A stretch of 64,000 bases of DNA. Source: Brenneria alni. Lineage in GTDB: Bacteria; Pseudomonadota; Gammaproteobacteria; Enterobacterales; Enterobacteriaceae. The stretch is from contig NZ_MJLZ01000007.1 in NCBI RefSeq assembly GCF_003666245.1, positions 51,475 through 115,474 of the forward strand, given 5' to 3'. Made by a program: the position numbers and the translations under genes. Numbering within the stretch: the first letter of the stretch is position 1; each line of letters opens with the position of its first letter. Shown here in pieces: positions 29,366 to 39,386 of this stretch. The notes under the pieces are model-generated. The model made no database searches and was not told the origin of the DNA. It was given only the letters and a program-made list of their open reading frames with translations.

Positions 29366-30895
29366 TCAGGCAGTAAGCGCAGCGTTTTTCCCGGCGATAC
29401 GGCCAAAGACAATGCAGTCGGTCATGGCGACGCTGCCGAGCCTGACCGCGCCATGCACGCCGCCAATCGTTTCGCCTGCGGCATACAGACCGGGAATCGG
29501 CTTCAGGTCAAAACCTATTACCTGGGCGTCTTTGTTAATCGCCAGCCCGCCCATAGTATGATGTACCCGCGGCCACAGACGCGCCGCATAGAACGGCGGC
29601 GTCACATTAGGCGCCGCATCCTTGAAAATCATACAGCCGAGATCGGGGTCGCTTTGCTGGCTGACGAATCCGTTCCAACGATTGACCTGTTCGACAAACG
29701 CGCCGACCGGCATCTGATAAGCCTGCGCCACCTCCTCCAGCGTGTTGAACATTTTTAACGACCCATTTTTCAGCGCACCCTCCCGTTGCCCTGGATCCAC
29801 CATGTTCATGGTATTGGTTTTATCAGCGATAATCACCGCCGGATGACCCAGTTGGATAATGGCGTCGGCACGCTCTTTACGATTACCCGTCTCTTTAAAG
29901 AAACGCTTCCCGCTGACCGGATCAACCATCAGGCCATAGCCGACGATGCGTTCAACAAACTGCGGTATATAACCGAATCCCTTTTCGTCGGGGCTGGTCC
30001 ACGGCCCCAGTTGGATCCAGTCCATCTGGGTATCCAGCGCGCCGACCATGCAAGCCGCCATGATCGCCTCACCGGTGGCCCCCGGATGGTTGGTGGAGGT
30101 AAATTCCTCGGTCAGCCTGGGATCATACATCTGGCGTAACGCCACCCCTTGAGAAAAACCGCCGGATGCCAGCACCACGCCTTTGGTGGCGCGAATATAG
30201 GCGATATTGCCGGAGTCCTCATCCGGGAATTTATAGCGCCGCCGGACTTCAGCACCGACAACCGAGCCATCCTGATCGACGATCAAGCGCAAAAGTTTGG
30301 TTCTCTGTTCGATAACCGCCCCCAGTTCTTTGGCTTTTTGCTGCTGTTTCATAATCAGGCCTGAACCGGAACGTTGCACAAGCTGGTGTGCGCGCTTCAC
30401 CGAATGACCACCGTGGTAGTTGACGACATTAAACTCCGCGCCGATACTCTGCGCCCATTCAAGCGCCTCCACCGAATGTTCGGCCACGGTTTTGGCCAGT
30501 TCCGGGTAATTGAGCCAGTTACCCGCTTTCATCATGTCCTGATACATCAGGTCAGGCGAATCGTTGATCCCCTGTTCCTTTTGCATTTTCGACCCCGCAG
30601 CGGCCAGATCCCCGCCGTTGAGCACGGAGTTGCCGCCCAGCAGGGGCATTTTGTCAATGATCAGTACGTTCGCCTTCGCGTTACGCGCTTCAATCGCCGC
30701 CGCCAGCCCGGCAAACCCGGTGCCGACAACCAGCACATCTACCGTGGTATCCCATTTTTGCGGTACGGGCGCCGGGGCAGGCACGGCTTGCGCAGGGCGG
30801 GATAACGCCATGCCCCCCAGCGCCCCGATAACGACGCCGGTTGATTTCAGAAAGTGACGACGGCTGTATGGATCATATGTTGGCTTTTTACTCAT
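29366..30895 (-). CDS. Tat-exported FAD flavoprotein related to flavocytochrome c/fumarate reductase
   Basis: A 509-residue protein begins with a twin-arginine signal (SRRHFLKSTG, hydrophobic stretch, cleavage near AQA) and continues with an FAD-binding domain (VDVLVVGTGFAGLAAAIEA, GGNSVLNGGD) and the capping-domain motifs of the fumarate reductase/succinate dehydrogenase flavoprotein group (PRLTEEFTSTNHPGATGEA, RVHHTMGGLAIN, GLYAAGE). No CxxCH heme motif is present, so electrons must come from a separate protein. ATG 30895 follows GGAG; a GTG eleven codons upstream is rejected. The substrate is probably an unsaturated organic acid but cannot be specified. Confidence 0.8.
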   Translation of the reverse strand: MSKKPTYDPYSRRHFLKSTGVVIGALGGMALSRPAQAVPAPAPVPQKWDTTVDVLVVGTGFAGLAAAIEARNAKANVLIIDKMPLLGGNSVLNGGDLAAAGSKMQKEQGINDSPDLMYQDMMKAGNWLNYPELAKTVAEHSVEALEWAQSIGAEFNVVNYHGGHSVKRAHQLVQRSGSGLIMKQQQKAKELGAVIEQRTKLLRLIVDQDGSVVGAEVRRRYKFPDEDSGNIAYIRATKGVVLASGGFSQGVALRQMYDPRLTEEFTSTNHPGATGEAIMAACMVGALDTQMDWIQLGPWTSPDEKGFGYIPQFVERIVGYGLMVDPVSGKRFFKETGNRKERADAIIQLGHPAVIIADKTNTMNMVDPGQREGALKNGSLKMFNTLEEVAQAYQMPVGAFVEQVNRWNGFVSQQSDPDLGCMIFKDAAPNVTPPFYAARLWPRVHHTMGGLAINKDAQVIGFDLKPIPGLYAAGETIGGVHGAVRLGSVAMTDCIVFGRIAGKNAALTA

Positions 30896-31266
30896 TGAAT
30901 TATCTCCATGTCCAGGACAGTAAATCACAATAAAAAAGGAAAATTCTCAGAATAATGAGAAACATAAGGCAGGTGATGATTGACAGGCTAAACACCTTAT
31001 TGCATTTCAACACAAAGTACGGGGATTTAAACGTGAGTCCACTCTCACTGTCGTCATTGACTCAGCGCAACAGAGTTATAGACAGCCATAGTGAGGAACC
31101 GCAGCTTTGTAAACGGAAGGGAAAGACAATCGTAACGGTCGCCATTATTAGTCTACGCTATTAACGAAGAGGGGGTTATTCGGCCATAACCGCAACATTC
31201 TCATATTGTTGGTTATAATCAAGCTCACAGCAACGCTGCCATAAACCTGACCGCAGGAGAAGATCA
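30896..31266. other. Divergent intergenic region between the flavoprotein gene and yhjD
   Basis: No supported gene was found. A perfect -10 hexamer TATAAT at 31214-31219 points toward yhjD with only a weak -35 (GCAACA, 16 bp upstream). A 69-codon ORF at 30955-31164 has no ribosome-binding site or family likeness. Confidence 0.4.
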
Positions 31267-32298
31267 ATGCCAGTACCGGCAGACCCGGAGCGTCATTCTC
31301 AGCCGTCCCCCGCCGCCAAAACCCAGGGTGAAGCATCATCACAGCCCCGGACCTTGCTGACCCGGGCCAAAGGTTGGCTGCAACGTGTACAAGCCGTTCC
31401 CAGCGTGGCGCATATGATCCGTGCAGGCGAGCGCTTTAATGACCGGATGGGGAATCAGTTTGGCGCGGCGATCACCTATTTTTCCTTTTTGTCGCTGATA
31501 CCGATACTAATGGTCTCCTTTGCTGCGGTGGGTTTCGTGCTGGCCTCAAATCCAGACCTTCTTACTGAGTTGATTAACAAAATCGTCAACAGCATCAGCG
31601 ATCCCAGCCTGGCCAATACGCTGAAAAATACGGTGAATACCGCCATTCAGCAGCGTACCACTGTCGGGATCACCGGGTTGCTCATCGCCCTTTATTCCGG
31701 CGTCAGTTGGATAGGCAATTTACGCGAGGCGATCCGTGCACAGTCACGCGATGTCTGGGAGCGCAACCCGCAGGATGAAGAGAAGATCTACTTTCAATAT
31801 ACCCGCGATTTTCTGTCGCTGACCGGGCTGATGGTGGCACTGGCTATTACGCTGTTTCTGACTTCCGTCGCCGGGACGGCGCAGAACATTATCGTCAACG
31901 CACTGGGTTTGGGGGGCGTTGAGTGGCTGCGCCCGGCGCTGACCCTGATCGCACTTTCGATTTCAATTTTTGCCAACTATTTGTTATTTTTATGGATATT
32001 CTTTGTTTTACCGCGGCATAAACCTAAACGTAAGGCGCTGTTCCGGGGTACGTTAATTGCCGCCATTGGTTTTGAAGCGATTAAATTTGCCATGACCGTC
32101 GCATTGCCTAAACTGGCGAGTTCTCCCTCCGGCGCCGCGTTTGGTTCCGTTATCGGGTTGATGGCATTTTTCTATTTGTTCGCCCGGCTCACGCTATTTT
32201 GTGCAGCCTGGATCGCCACCGCAAATTATAAAGGCGATATCTCGACAGACCGTAATGAACAGCAAGATGACGCGCAGCAAAAAGATCAGTCGACATAA
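31267..32298 (+). CDS. yhjD: YihY/BrkB-family inner membrane protein YhjD
   Basis: This is a 343-residue BrkB/YihY-family membrane protein with about six hydrophobic segments between residues 70 and 325, hydrophilic termini, and the family stretch GNQFGAAITYFSFLSLIPIL. In E. coli yhjD lies close to kdgK and yhjJ, as here. It has been linked to lipid A/Kdo export suppression phenotypes, but its transport role is uncertain. AGGAG precedes the ATG. Confidence 0.88.
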   Translation: MPVPADPERHSQPSPAAKTQGEASSQPRTLLTRAKGWLQRVQAVPSVAHMIRAGERFNDRMGNQFGAAITYFSFLSLIPILMVSFAAVGFVLASNPDLLTELINKIVNSISDPSLANTLKNTVNTAIQQRTTVGITGLLIALYSGVSWIGNLREAIRAQSRDVWERNPQDEEKIYFQYTRDFLSLTGLMVALAITLFLTSVAGTAQNIIVNALGLGGVEWLRPALTLIALSISIFANYLLFLWIFFVLPRHKPKRKALFRGTLIAAIGFEAIKFAMTVALPKLASSPSGAAFGSVIGLMAFFYLFARLTLFCAAWIATANYKGDISTDRNEQQDDAQQKDQST

Positions 32299-32338
32299 CC
32301 CATTCATTCTCGATTATTAACCCCAAACAGGAGCGTTT

Positions 32339-32536
32339 ATGCCGTATGTCAATATTAAGATCACCCGTGAAGGCGCCACCGCCGAGCAAAAGAAAACCCT
32401 TATCGCCGGCGTGACGCAACTTCTTGTCGATACATTGGGGAAAAACCCCGCTACTACGGTAGTGGTAATCGATGAAGTGGATACCGACAACTGGGGTATT
32501 GGCGGGGAAAGCGTCACCCATCTTCGCGGTAAATAG
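32339..32536 (+). CDS. 4-oxalocrotonate tautomerase-family protein
   Basis: This is a 65-residue tautomerase-superfamily subunit. Removal of the initiator Met would expose Pro1 (MPYVNIKIT), the catalytic general base, and an arginine at position 10 (ITREG) is in the usual place. Such proteins form hexamers that tautomerise 2-hydroxymuconate-like dienols, but many family members have unknown substrates. AGGAG precedes the ATG. It lies between yhjD and kdgK and has no evident pathway partner here. Confidence 0.85.
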   Translation: MPYVNIKITREGATAEQKKTLIAGVTQLLVDTLGKNPATTVVVIDEVDTDNWGIGGESVTHLRGK

Positions 32537-32610
32537 CCCTTCCCGTCCCCGGATCACCGCTGGCAGAATGGATCGGAAAGCCCCGGTTTTTCGATCTATA
32601 TCATGAAAAA

Positions 32611-32629
32611 AATAAAACATCGTTTTAAT
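32611..32629 (+). promoter_or_regulatory. KdgR operator upstream of kdgK
   Basis: AATAAAACATCGTTTTAAT matches the KdgR consensus AATRAAAYRNYRTTTYATT at 18 of 19 positions. It is 87 bp before kdgK. KdgR represses pectin and ketodeoxygluconate genes in soft-rot enterobacteria. Confidence 0.82.
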
Positions 32630-32715
32630 GCTATTGACTCAATGTCCCGTTACGTTAAGACTGAAAGTTATTCCGCATTTACTGACTTCTTATTTTTTCA
32701 AACAGGCCAGCGTTG

Positions 32716-33648
32716 ATGACAACTAACAACATTGCCGTAATCGGCGAATGCATGATTGAATTGTCGCAAAAAGGCACGGATCTTAACCGTGGATTTGGCG
32801 GCGATACTCTGAATACCGCCGTGTATATCGCACGCCAGGTCAAGCCTGAGGCATTGGGCGTTCACTACGTTACCGCGCTCGGCACCGATAGTTTCAGTGA
32901 AGAGATGATTGCCGCATGGCAAAAAGAAGGGGTAAAAACCGATCTGATCCAGCGTCTGGAGAATAAATTACCCGGTTTATATTTTATCGAAACCGACGAT
33001 CGCGGGGAGCGCACATTCTATTACTGGCGCAACGATGCCGCCGCCCGCTATTGGCTGGATAGCACCGATGCGGAAAAAATTTGCCAACATCTGGCGCAGT
33101 TTGATTACCTGTATCTGAGCGGCATCAGCCTGGCGATCCTCAACGTCGACAGCCGTCACCGCCTTTTAGACTTATTGCGCGCCTGCCGCGCCAACGGCGC
33201 TAAAGTTATTTTTGATAACAACTATCGCCCACGCCTGTGGCAAAGCAGGGAAGAAACACAGAAAGCCTATAGCGATATATTGTCCTGCACAGATATCGCC
33301 TTCCTGACGTTAGATGATGAAGATATGTTGTGGGGAAGCAAACCGGTTGCCGATGTGCTTGAGCGAACACACGGTTTAGGCGTGGCAGAGATTGTGATTA
33401 AGCGCGGCGCGGACGCCTGCCTGGTTTCAGAACAGGGGCAAACCGTGATCAACGTCCCCGCCGTAAAGCTGCCAAAAGAGAAAGTGGTCGATACCACCGC
33501 AGCAGGGGATTCTTTCAGCGCAGGTTATCTGGCTGTTCGTCTGAATGGCGGCAGCGCACAGGACGCGGCGCGTCGCGGCCATCTGACCGCCAGCACGGTG
33601 ATTCAATATCGCGGCGCCATTATCCCGCACGACGCCATGCCCTCTTAG
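32716..33648 (+). CDS. kdgK: 2-keto-3-deoxygluconate kinase
   Basis: KdgK is a PfkB-family ribokinase-fold enzyme that phosphorylates 2-keto-3-deoxy-D-gluconate from pectin and hexuronate degradation to KDPG. The N-terminal GGDTLNTAVYIAR substrate motif and the C-terminal DTTAAGDSFSAGYL signature with catalytic Asp are present. ATG 32716 gives 310 residues (E. coli 309); a TTG one codon earlier is not needed. It is regulated by KdgR through the operator just upstream and ends at a hairpin terminator. Confidence 0.95.
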   Translation: MTTNNIAVIGECMIELSQKGTDLNRGFGGDTLNTAVYIARQVKPEALGVHYVTALGTDSFSEEMIAAWQKEGVKTDLIQRLENKLPGLYFIETDDRGERTFYYWRNDAAARYWLDSTDAEKICQHLAQFDYLYLSGISLAILNVDSRHRLLDLLRACRANGAKVIFDNNYRPRLWQSREETQKAYSDILSCTDIAFLTLDDEDMLWGSKPVADVLERTHGLGVAEIVIKRGADACLVSEQGQTVINVPAVKLPKEKVVDTTAAGDSFSAGYLAVRLNGGSAQDAARRGHLTASTVIQYRGAIIPHDAMPS

Positions 33649-33656
33649 AGCAGGAC

Positions 33657-33676
33657 AAGCCGCTTACGCGGCTTTT
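33657..33676 (+). terminator. Terminator of kdgK
   Basis: A 7-bp stem AAGCCGC/GCGGCTT with loop TTAC and a short T run begins 9 bp after kdgK. The convergent yhjJ gene ends at 33682. Confidence 0.75.
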
Positions 33677-33681
33677 ACAGG

Positions 33682-35169
33682 TTATGGTGCGGCGGACGCG
33701 GGCGCTCCATCTTGCGTTTTGGGATCTTCCACGGCGGCATCCGCCGTCGGGGTCATAATCCGGCTATATGCGGCCTGAAGCTCTTTCATATTGGCTTCCG
33801 GCTCACCCTGCTGTTGTATCAGCATCAGGGTAGCTTCCTGTGAAAGCTGCTGGTGCAACGCCTGATTCAACACATCCCGAGTCAACCAGGACAGGTAAGC
33901 CTGCCGCAGTTGCTGGTACTGTTCCGGCGCAATATCCACCACGCCATTCTGCTGTGAGCGTAAGCGCTGCTCCATCAGAATATCGGTGCTGGTGCGGGCA
34001 TAAGTGGCGAACAGTTTGCTCAACTCATCCTTTTTACCTGCGATCAAAGAGTCAAACTCCTGCTGCGTCAGCCCGTTATCTCTCAGATCCACTAACTCCT
34101 GAGCCATCAACGTCATACCCGGCATCACGCTGTCGATACCGGGAATATCCATATGAATGGCGCACTGTGCGCGGGTATACACCACATTGCAGTCGAAACG
34201 GAGGTTAGTGTCTTTCTGCTGACTTTTTTTCAACGCCTGCTGCACATGCCAGAACAAGGCTTCCCGCGCTAAATCACTTCGCCAGTAACGGACTAGCGTC
34301 TCGGCATCCCGAATCGGGTGCCACGGCGTATCCCATACCAATGACAATGTATCCTGCTGAACGTTTTTATTTATCAGGCTGATAGCCTGAGGCGGCAATG
34401 GGCTTAACGTGGGTACAGGCGCCGGGGCTTCGCGTTTACCTTGCAGAGAGGAGAACGCTTTGCCGATTTGCTCAATAATGGCGCGGTTGTCGACATGGCC
34501 GACAATGTAGAGCGTCATGGCGTCTGGCGTGTACCAGGTTTTATAAAATTGCTCAAGTTGCTCACGGTTTAACGGCGTGGTGACGGCCTGTCCCGGATCG
34601 TGAGCCAACAGCGCAGATCCTTTCAATCGATAACGCCAACTGGGATCTTGTGGATTAATCGGGAAGGTTGCCACCTGGTCGGGCGTATTGAGTGCCGTGT
34701 CGATACGTTGATCGCTGATAACCAGTTGTCCGGCTGTTTCTGACAGCCAGCTTAAGGCTTCTTTCAGCAGCTCCGGTCGGTTATTCGGCAAACTCAGATT
34801 GTAAAGGGTGGAATCATATGACGTGATAACCGGCGGCAGCGAACGCGTGCCGTTATCTTTTTGTTGCCACAGAGAGGCCAACTGCGCTGCCGAAAAATTA
34901 TCACCAGGCGTTAATGCTAACCGGGTAATAAAATGTGCGAACCCTGATTGTTGAGCATTTTCCACCAGCGAACCGGTATTAACCATCAGCCGTAATTCGA
35001 CCCAGTCGCCCGGACGCTGCGGTGTAGTCAGTAATTGCCAGGTAAAACCATTATCAAGTTTACCCTGCTGCCAGGCAGGATCGGGTTGTAGTGCTTCAGC
35101 CTGCACGTTGCTGCCGACAAGTGCCAGCAACATTCCACCAACTAAAAATCCAATTTTGGTGCCCTGCAT
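33682..35169 (-). CDS. yhjJ: M16-peptidase-like periplasmic protein YhjJ, catalytically degenerate
   Basis: This is a 495-residue pitrilysin (M16) homologue with a Sec signal peptide (about residues 1-24, cleavage after VQA). The family's inverted zinc motif HxxEH is replaced by HFITR (about residues 79-83). The catalytic Glu and second His are therefore missing and peptidase activity is unlikely. The two M16 halves (about 35-240 and 245-470) are retained. Its place beside kdgK and near dctA, hmsP and bcs matches E. coli yhjJ. The function is unknown. Confidence 0.88.
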   Translation of the reverse strand: MQGTKIGFLVGGMLLALVGSNVQAEALQPDPAWQQGKLDNGFTWQLLTTPQRPGDWVELRLMVNTGSLVENAQQSGFAHFITRLALTPGDNFSAAQLASLWQQKDNGTRSLPPVITSYDSTLYNLSLPNNRPELLKEALSWLSETAGQLVISDQRIDTALNTPDQVATFPINPQDPSWRYRLKGSALLAHDPGQAVTTPLNREQLEQFYKTWYTPDAMTLYIVGHVDNRAIIEQIGKAFSSLQGKREAPAPVPTLSPLPPQAISLINKNVQQDTLSLVWDTPWHPIRDAETLVRYWRSDLAREALFWHVQQALKKSQQKDTNLRFDCNVVYTRAQCAIHMDIPGIDSVMPGMTLMAQELVDLRDNGLTQQEFDSLIAGKKDELSKLFATYARTSTDILMEQRLRSQQNGVVDIAPEQYQQLRQAYLSWLTRDVLNQALHQQLSQEATLMLIQQQGEPEANMKELQAAYSRIMTPTADAAVEDPKTQDGAPASAAP

Positions 35170-35634
35170 GTGAACCCCTACTTAAATAACTATCCAATTG
35201 TTGATAACAATAGTGGCCTTGCGTTTGCCGCCAAACGCTCCCGTGGATGTACTTCGGAAAATGGGAAAAGCGAAGTGTACCATCCCCTTCGACCACACGC
35301 TTTTATCTATGTCGCTTTAAGAGGTGAAATATATCCAAAAAAAAAGGAAAAAAATTGCGGTTGCCGACAAAGTCGCCTGCAAGCCTGAGATACACGGGTC
35401 TATCGTACCGAGGGGCACTCCGGCGTATAGTTTCGCACCACTTACCTGCGGTCTATAAATACCGGCGGGCCAACACAGCCCGACATTTTACGACGATAAT
35501 TTACACTTTCTCCTTAATTTTTCCACGATTCCCCAAAGGTTGCCGGATAAAGTAATACCACTGGCGCGCTCTGCGACAGTGATTATATTTGCCTGTTCAT
35601 CGCGTATAACACACTGCCGAGGAGCTGCATTTCG
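35170..35634. other. Divergent control region between yhjJ and acrD
   Basis: No gene is supported in these 465 bp. The minus strand at 35487-35504 reads GTAAA-N8-GTAAA, a CpxR-like pair with wide spacing. E. coli acrD is controlled by BaeR and CpxR, so the site is of interest but weak. GAGGAG before acrD is the ribosome-binding site. Confidence 0.4.
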
Positions 35635-38600
35635 ATGGCGAATTTTTTTATCGATCGCCCTATTTTTGCCTGGGTGTTGGCAATTTTGCTCAGTTTGTGC
35701 GGTACGCTGGCGGTTATTTCGCTGCCCATCGAGCAATACCCCGATCTCGCGCCGCCCAGCGTGCGGATTAACGCCAACTACCCCGGCGCGTCCGCGCAAA
35801 CTATTGAGAATACCGTCACACAGGTTATCGAGCAGAGTATGACCGGGCTTGATAATTTGATGTATATGGCTTCAGACAGCAGTAACACCGGACAGGCCAG
35901 GATTACGCTCACCTTTGAAGCGGGAACCAACCCGAATGAAGCCCGCCAGCAGGTGCAGAACCAGTTGCAGTCCGCTTTGCGAAAACTCCCGCAGGCCGTA
36001 CAGCAGCAAGGGGTGACGGTCAGCAAAACCGGGGATGCCAATATCCTGATGATTGCCTTTGTTTCCACCGACGGCAGCATGGATAAACAGGATATTGCAG
36101 ACTATGTCGCCAGTAACATTCAGGAGCCGCTCAGTCGCGTCAACGGCGTCGGCGAGGTAGACGCCTATGGCTCGCAGTATGCGATGCGTATCTGGCTTGA
36201 TCCTTTGAAGCTGGCGGATTACACGCTTACCACCGAAGATGTGGTGTCGGCCATTGAGACACAAAATAGCCAGGTTTCCGCCGGTCAGGTGGGCGGCACG
36301 CCGTCGGTGGATAATCAGACGCTGAATGCCGCCATTAATGCCCAGTCATTGTTGCAAACCCCGCAGCAGTTTCGTGATATTACCCTGCGTGTAAATCAGG
36401 ACGGTTCAGCGGTGACGCTGGCTGATGTCGCCGAGGTAGAGCTTGGTGCGGAAAGGTATGACTTCCTCAGCCGGTATAACGGCCAGGCGGCTTCAGGTCT
36501 GGGGGTCAAACTGGCCTCTGGCGCCAATGAACTGGAGACGGACAAGCTGGTTCGTGCGCGTATCGAGGCGCTGTCGCACTATTTCCCTCAGGGATTAGAG
36601 GCCAAAATCGCCTATGAAACGTCGCCTTTTGTTAAGGCTTCTATCACCGATGTAGTGAAAACCCTGTTTGAAGCGGTGCTGTTGGTTTTTCTGGTGATGT
36701 ATCTGTTTTTACAGAATTTCCGCGCCACCCTGATCCCCACTATCGCCGTGCCGGTTGTGCTGCTGGGCACATTGGCGGTGCTTTACGCCTGCGGATTCAG
36801 TCTCAATACCCTGACCATGTTCGCGATGGTGCTGGCGATCGGTCTGCTGGTGGATGACGCCATTGTGGTGGTGGAGAACGTTGAGCGCGTTATGAGTGAG
36901 GAAGGCCTTCCCCCGCGAGAAGCGACACGCAAGTCGATGCAGCAGATCCAGGGCGCGCTGGTGGGGATTACGCTGGTGCTGTCGGCGGTTTTTGTCCCTA
37001 TGGCCTTTTTCGGCGGTACGACCGGCGCCATCTACCGCCAGTTTTCCATTACCATCGTTTCCTCCATGAGCCTGTCGGTGCTGGTGGCGATGATCCTCAC
37101 CCCGGCGCTGTGCGCCACCCTGCTCAAGCCCCTCGTCAAAGGGCAGCATCATGGCCGTAAGGGGTTTTTCGCCTGGTTTAACCGCAATTTCAACCGTAGT
37201 GCGTCGCGCTATGAACAAGGCGTCGCGAAGATCCTGGCCCGTAGCGGCCGCTGGATGCTGCTTTATCTTGGCATTATCGGCGTCATGGCGTTTCTGTTTA
37301 TCAGGCTGCCTACGTCATTTCTGCCGCAGGAAGATCGGGGCGTATTCACGACACAGGTACAACTGCCGCCCGGCTCGACACAGCAACAAACATTGAAAGT
37401 GGTACAGAAAATTGAGGACTATTATCTCACCAGAGAACAAAACAATGTCGTCTCGGTATTCTCCACCGTGGGTTCCGGCCCTGGCGGGAACGGACAAAAC
37501 GTGGCGCGTCTGTTTGTACGGTTGAAAGACTGGGATGAGCGGACGGGCGCGGAAAATAGCTCCTTTGCCATTATCGAACGCGCCACCAGGGCTTTTCGTG
37601 ACATCAACGAGGCGCGGGTGATCGCCAACAGCCCGCCGGTTATTAACGGCCTGGGCAATGCGGCTGGTTTTACCATGCAATTGCAGGATCACGCCGGATT
37701 AGGCCACGATGCGCTGATGCAGATACGCGACCAGCTATTAACGATGACTGACGACAACCCTAATCTGACGCGGGTGCGGCATAACGGTCTGGATGACAAC
37801 GCGCAGCTACAGATTGACACTGACCAACGCAAAGCTCAGGCGCTGGGCGTGTCTATCGACGACATCAACAACATGCTGCAAACCGGCTGGGGCTCCACTT
37901 ATGTTAATGATTTCATGGATCGTGGGCGGGTGAAAAAAGTGTATGTTCAGGCGGCGGCAAAATATCGCATGTTGCCGGACGATATCAGCAGATGGTATGT
38001 CCGCAACCATAATGGCGGGATCGTGCCGTTTACCGCTTTTGCGCAAACCTCATGGGAGAGCCGTTCACCGCGCCTGGAGCGTTATAATGGCTATTCCTCG
38101 CTGGAGATCGTCGGAGAAGCCGCGTCAGGCGTCAGCTCCGGCACTGCCATGAACATCATGGAAACGCTGGTGAAAAAATTACCGGAAGGTGTTGGCCTGG
38201 AATGGACGGGAATGTCCTATCAGGAAAGGCTGACGGGCGCACAGGCGCCGGCACTGTACGCCATTTCGCTGCTGGTGGTGTTCTTGTGTCTGGCGGCACT
38301 GTATGAAAGCTGGACCGTCCCTTTCTCCGTCATGCTGGTGGTGCCGCTCGGCGTGCTGGGAGCATTGATGGCCACCTGGGGACGAGGATTGGAAAACGAT
38401 GTTTATTTTCAGGTAGGGCTGCTGACCGTGATCGGCCTTGCGGCGAAGAATGCCATCCTGATTGTCGAGTTTGCCAATGAGATGAATCAGCGTGGGCGGG
38501 ATCTGGTTGAAGCGACGCTGGAGGCGTCACGCCAACGGTTGCGGCCAATACTGATGACGTCGATGGCATTTGTTTTCGGCGTACTGCCGATGGCCACCAG

Positions 38601-38748
38601 CAACGGCGCAGGCTCCGCCAGCCAGCACGCCGTGGGCACCGGCGTCATCGGCGGCATGGTCTCCGCGACGATTCTGGCCATCTTTTTCATCCCGCTGTTT
38701 TTCGTTGTGGTGCGCAGGCGTTTCCCGCTGAAAGAGAAAACGGAGTAA
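35635..38748 (+). CDS. acrD: RND multidrug efflux pump AcrD
   Basis: This is an inner-membrane HAE1-type RND proton antiporter that works with AcrA and TolC to export aminoglycosides and other amphiphilic drugs. The 1,037 residues equal E. coli AcrD in length, and the sequence follows AcrD closely ([16 protein letters not shown] loop, [15 protein letters not shown] loop). The proton-relay Asp pair is in [16 protein letters not shown] and the partner Lys in [17 protein letters not shown]. Twelve TM segments and two large periplasmic loops are evident. There is no adjacent adaptor gene, as for E. coli acrD. The symbol is confident but not certain against acrB paralogues. Confidence 0.88.
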   Translation: MANFFIDRPIFAWVLAILLSLCGTLAVISLPIEQYPDLAPPSVRINANYPGASAQTIENTVTQVIEQSMTGLDNLMYMASDSSNTGQARITLTFEAGTNPNEARQQVQNQLQSALRKLPQAVQQQGVTVSKTGDANILMIAFVSTDGSMDKQDIADYVASNIQEPLSRVNGVGEVDAYGSQYAMRIWLDPLKLADYTLTTEDVVSAIETQNSQVSAGQVGGTPSVDNQTLNAAINAQSLLQTPQQFRDITLRVNQDGSAVTLADVAEVELGAERYDFLSRYNGQAASGLGVKLASGANELETDKLVRARIEALSHYFPQGLEAKIAYETSPFVKASITDVVKTLFEAVLLVFLVMYLFLQNFRATLIPTIAVPVVLLGTLAVLYACGFSLNTLTMFAMVLAIGLLVDDAIVVVENVERVMSEEGLPPREATRKSMQQIQGALVGITLVLSAVFVPMAFFGGTTGAIYRQFSITIVSSMSLSVLVAMILTPALCATLLKPLVKGQHHGRKGFFAWFNRNFNRSASRYEQGVAKILARSGRWMLLYLGIIGVMAFLFIRLPTSFLPQEDRGVFTTQVQLPPGSTQQQTLKVVQKIEDYYLTREQNNVVSVFSTVGSGPGGNGQNVARLFVRLKDWDERTGAENSSFAIIERATRAFRDINEARVIANSPPVINGLGNAAGFTMQLQDHAGLGHDALMQIRDQLLTMTDDNPNLTRVRHNGLDDNAQLQIDTDQRKAQALGVSIDDINNMLQTGWGSTYVNDFMDRGRVKKVYVQAAAKYRMLPDDISRWYVRNHNGGIVPFTAFAQTSWESRSPRLERYNGYSSLEIVGEAASGVSSGTAMNIMETLVKKLPEGVGLEWTGMSYQERLTGAQAPALYAISLLVVFLCLAALYESWTVPFSVMLVVPLGVLGALMATWGRGLENDVYFQVGLLTVIGLAAKNAILIVEFANEMNQRGRDLVEATLEASRQRLRPILMTSMAFVFGVLPMATSNGAGSASQHAVGTGVIGGMVSATILAIFFIPLFFVVVRRRFPLKEKTE

Positions 38749-38878
38749 GCCGTTAAAAAAATTCGCAGCCTATATATAAGCAACAAATATAACTAATAAG
38801 AAGTCATCATAGAACACAAAAAGCCGTCACGATTAAAGTAACCGATTACTGTCAGGGGAAACAGACTTAAGGTATCGG

Positions 38879-39303
38879 GTGACGGCATTACTGGATATAC
38901 AGGGGTTAAGCGTTCACTTCCCCGCGCATGTAGCGGTGGATAATCTCGATCTGCGTATCGCAAAGGAAGAAATGCTGGCGCAGGTGGGAAAATCGGGTTG
39001 CGGCAAGTCCACTACGGCGTTGAGTATTATGAGGCTACTGCCGATGCAGACGAAAGTCAGCGGCGCCATTACCCTCGGTGGAAAAGACCTGTTGCGTTTG
39101 GGAGAACGGCAACTGGCCAGCGTGCGCGGCAACGGCATCTCAATGATTTTTCAGGAGCCGGTGACCTCACTGAACCCGCTGCTGACAATAGGACGGCCAT
39201 CCCAGGCATGGCCATTATGCTGACGGTGATGGCGCTGAATTTATTGAGCGATGCGCTGAACCCGCGCCTGCGCCGCAAGCGTTCGGCGTTTTCCGTGCTG
39301 TGA
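38879..39303 (+). pseudogene. Deletion scar of a peptide-type ABC operon (ATPase 5' end joined to permease 3' end)
   Basis: From GTG 38879 the first 107 or so codons encode the N-terminal part of an oligopeptide/dipeptide ABC ATPase: Walker A VGKSGCGKST, and the Q-loop FQEPVTSLNPLLTIG. The frame then changes near 39195-39202 and ends at 39223. In another frame 39202-39303 encodes PGMAIMLTVMALNLLSDALN plus a basic tail, which is the C-terminal end of a DppC/GsiD-type permease. The junction implies loss of the rest of the ATPase, the binding protein and most of the permeases from a gsiABCD-like operon. It is not functional. Confidence 0.8.
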
Positions 39304-39320
39304 TTCATCGTCAGGGGCTG

Positions 39321-39361
39321 AAAAAACCTTCCCCACGGCACAACCGTGCAGTGGGGAAAGG
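39321..39361 (-). terminator. Terminator of dctA
   Basis: On the minus strand a long stem, CCTTTCCCCAC pairing with GTGGGGAAGG (one bulge), with an inner CACGG/CCGTG pairing, is followed by six T residues. It lies 26 bp beyond the dctA stop. Confidence 0.85.
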
Positions 39362-39386
39362 TCAGGACAAGAGGAAAAAGCGCGGA

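Noticed and set aside
30955..31164. 69-codon ORF between the flavoprotein gene and yhjD
   Set aside because: It has no ribosome-binding site and no family likeness, and it lies in a region needed for divergent promoters.
32189..32620. 143-codon minus-strand ORF over the tautomerase gene
   Set aside because: It is antisense to a short gene with a clear AGGAG site and conserved Pro1 motif.
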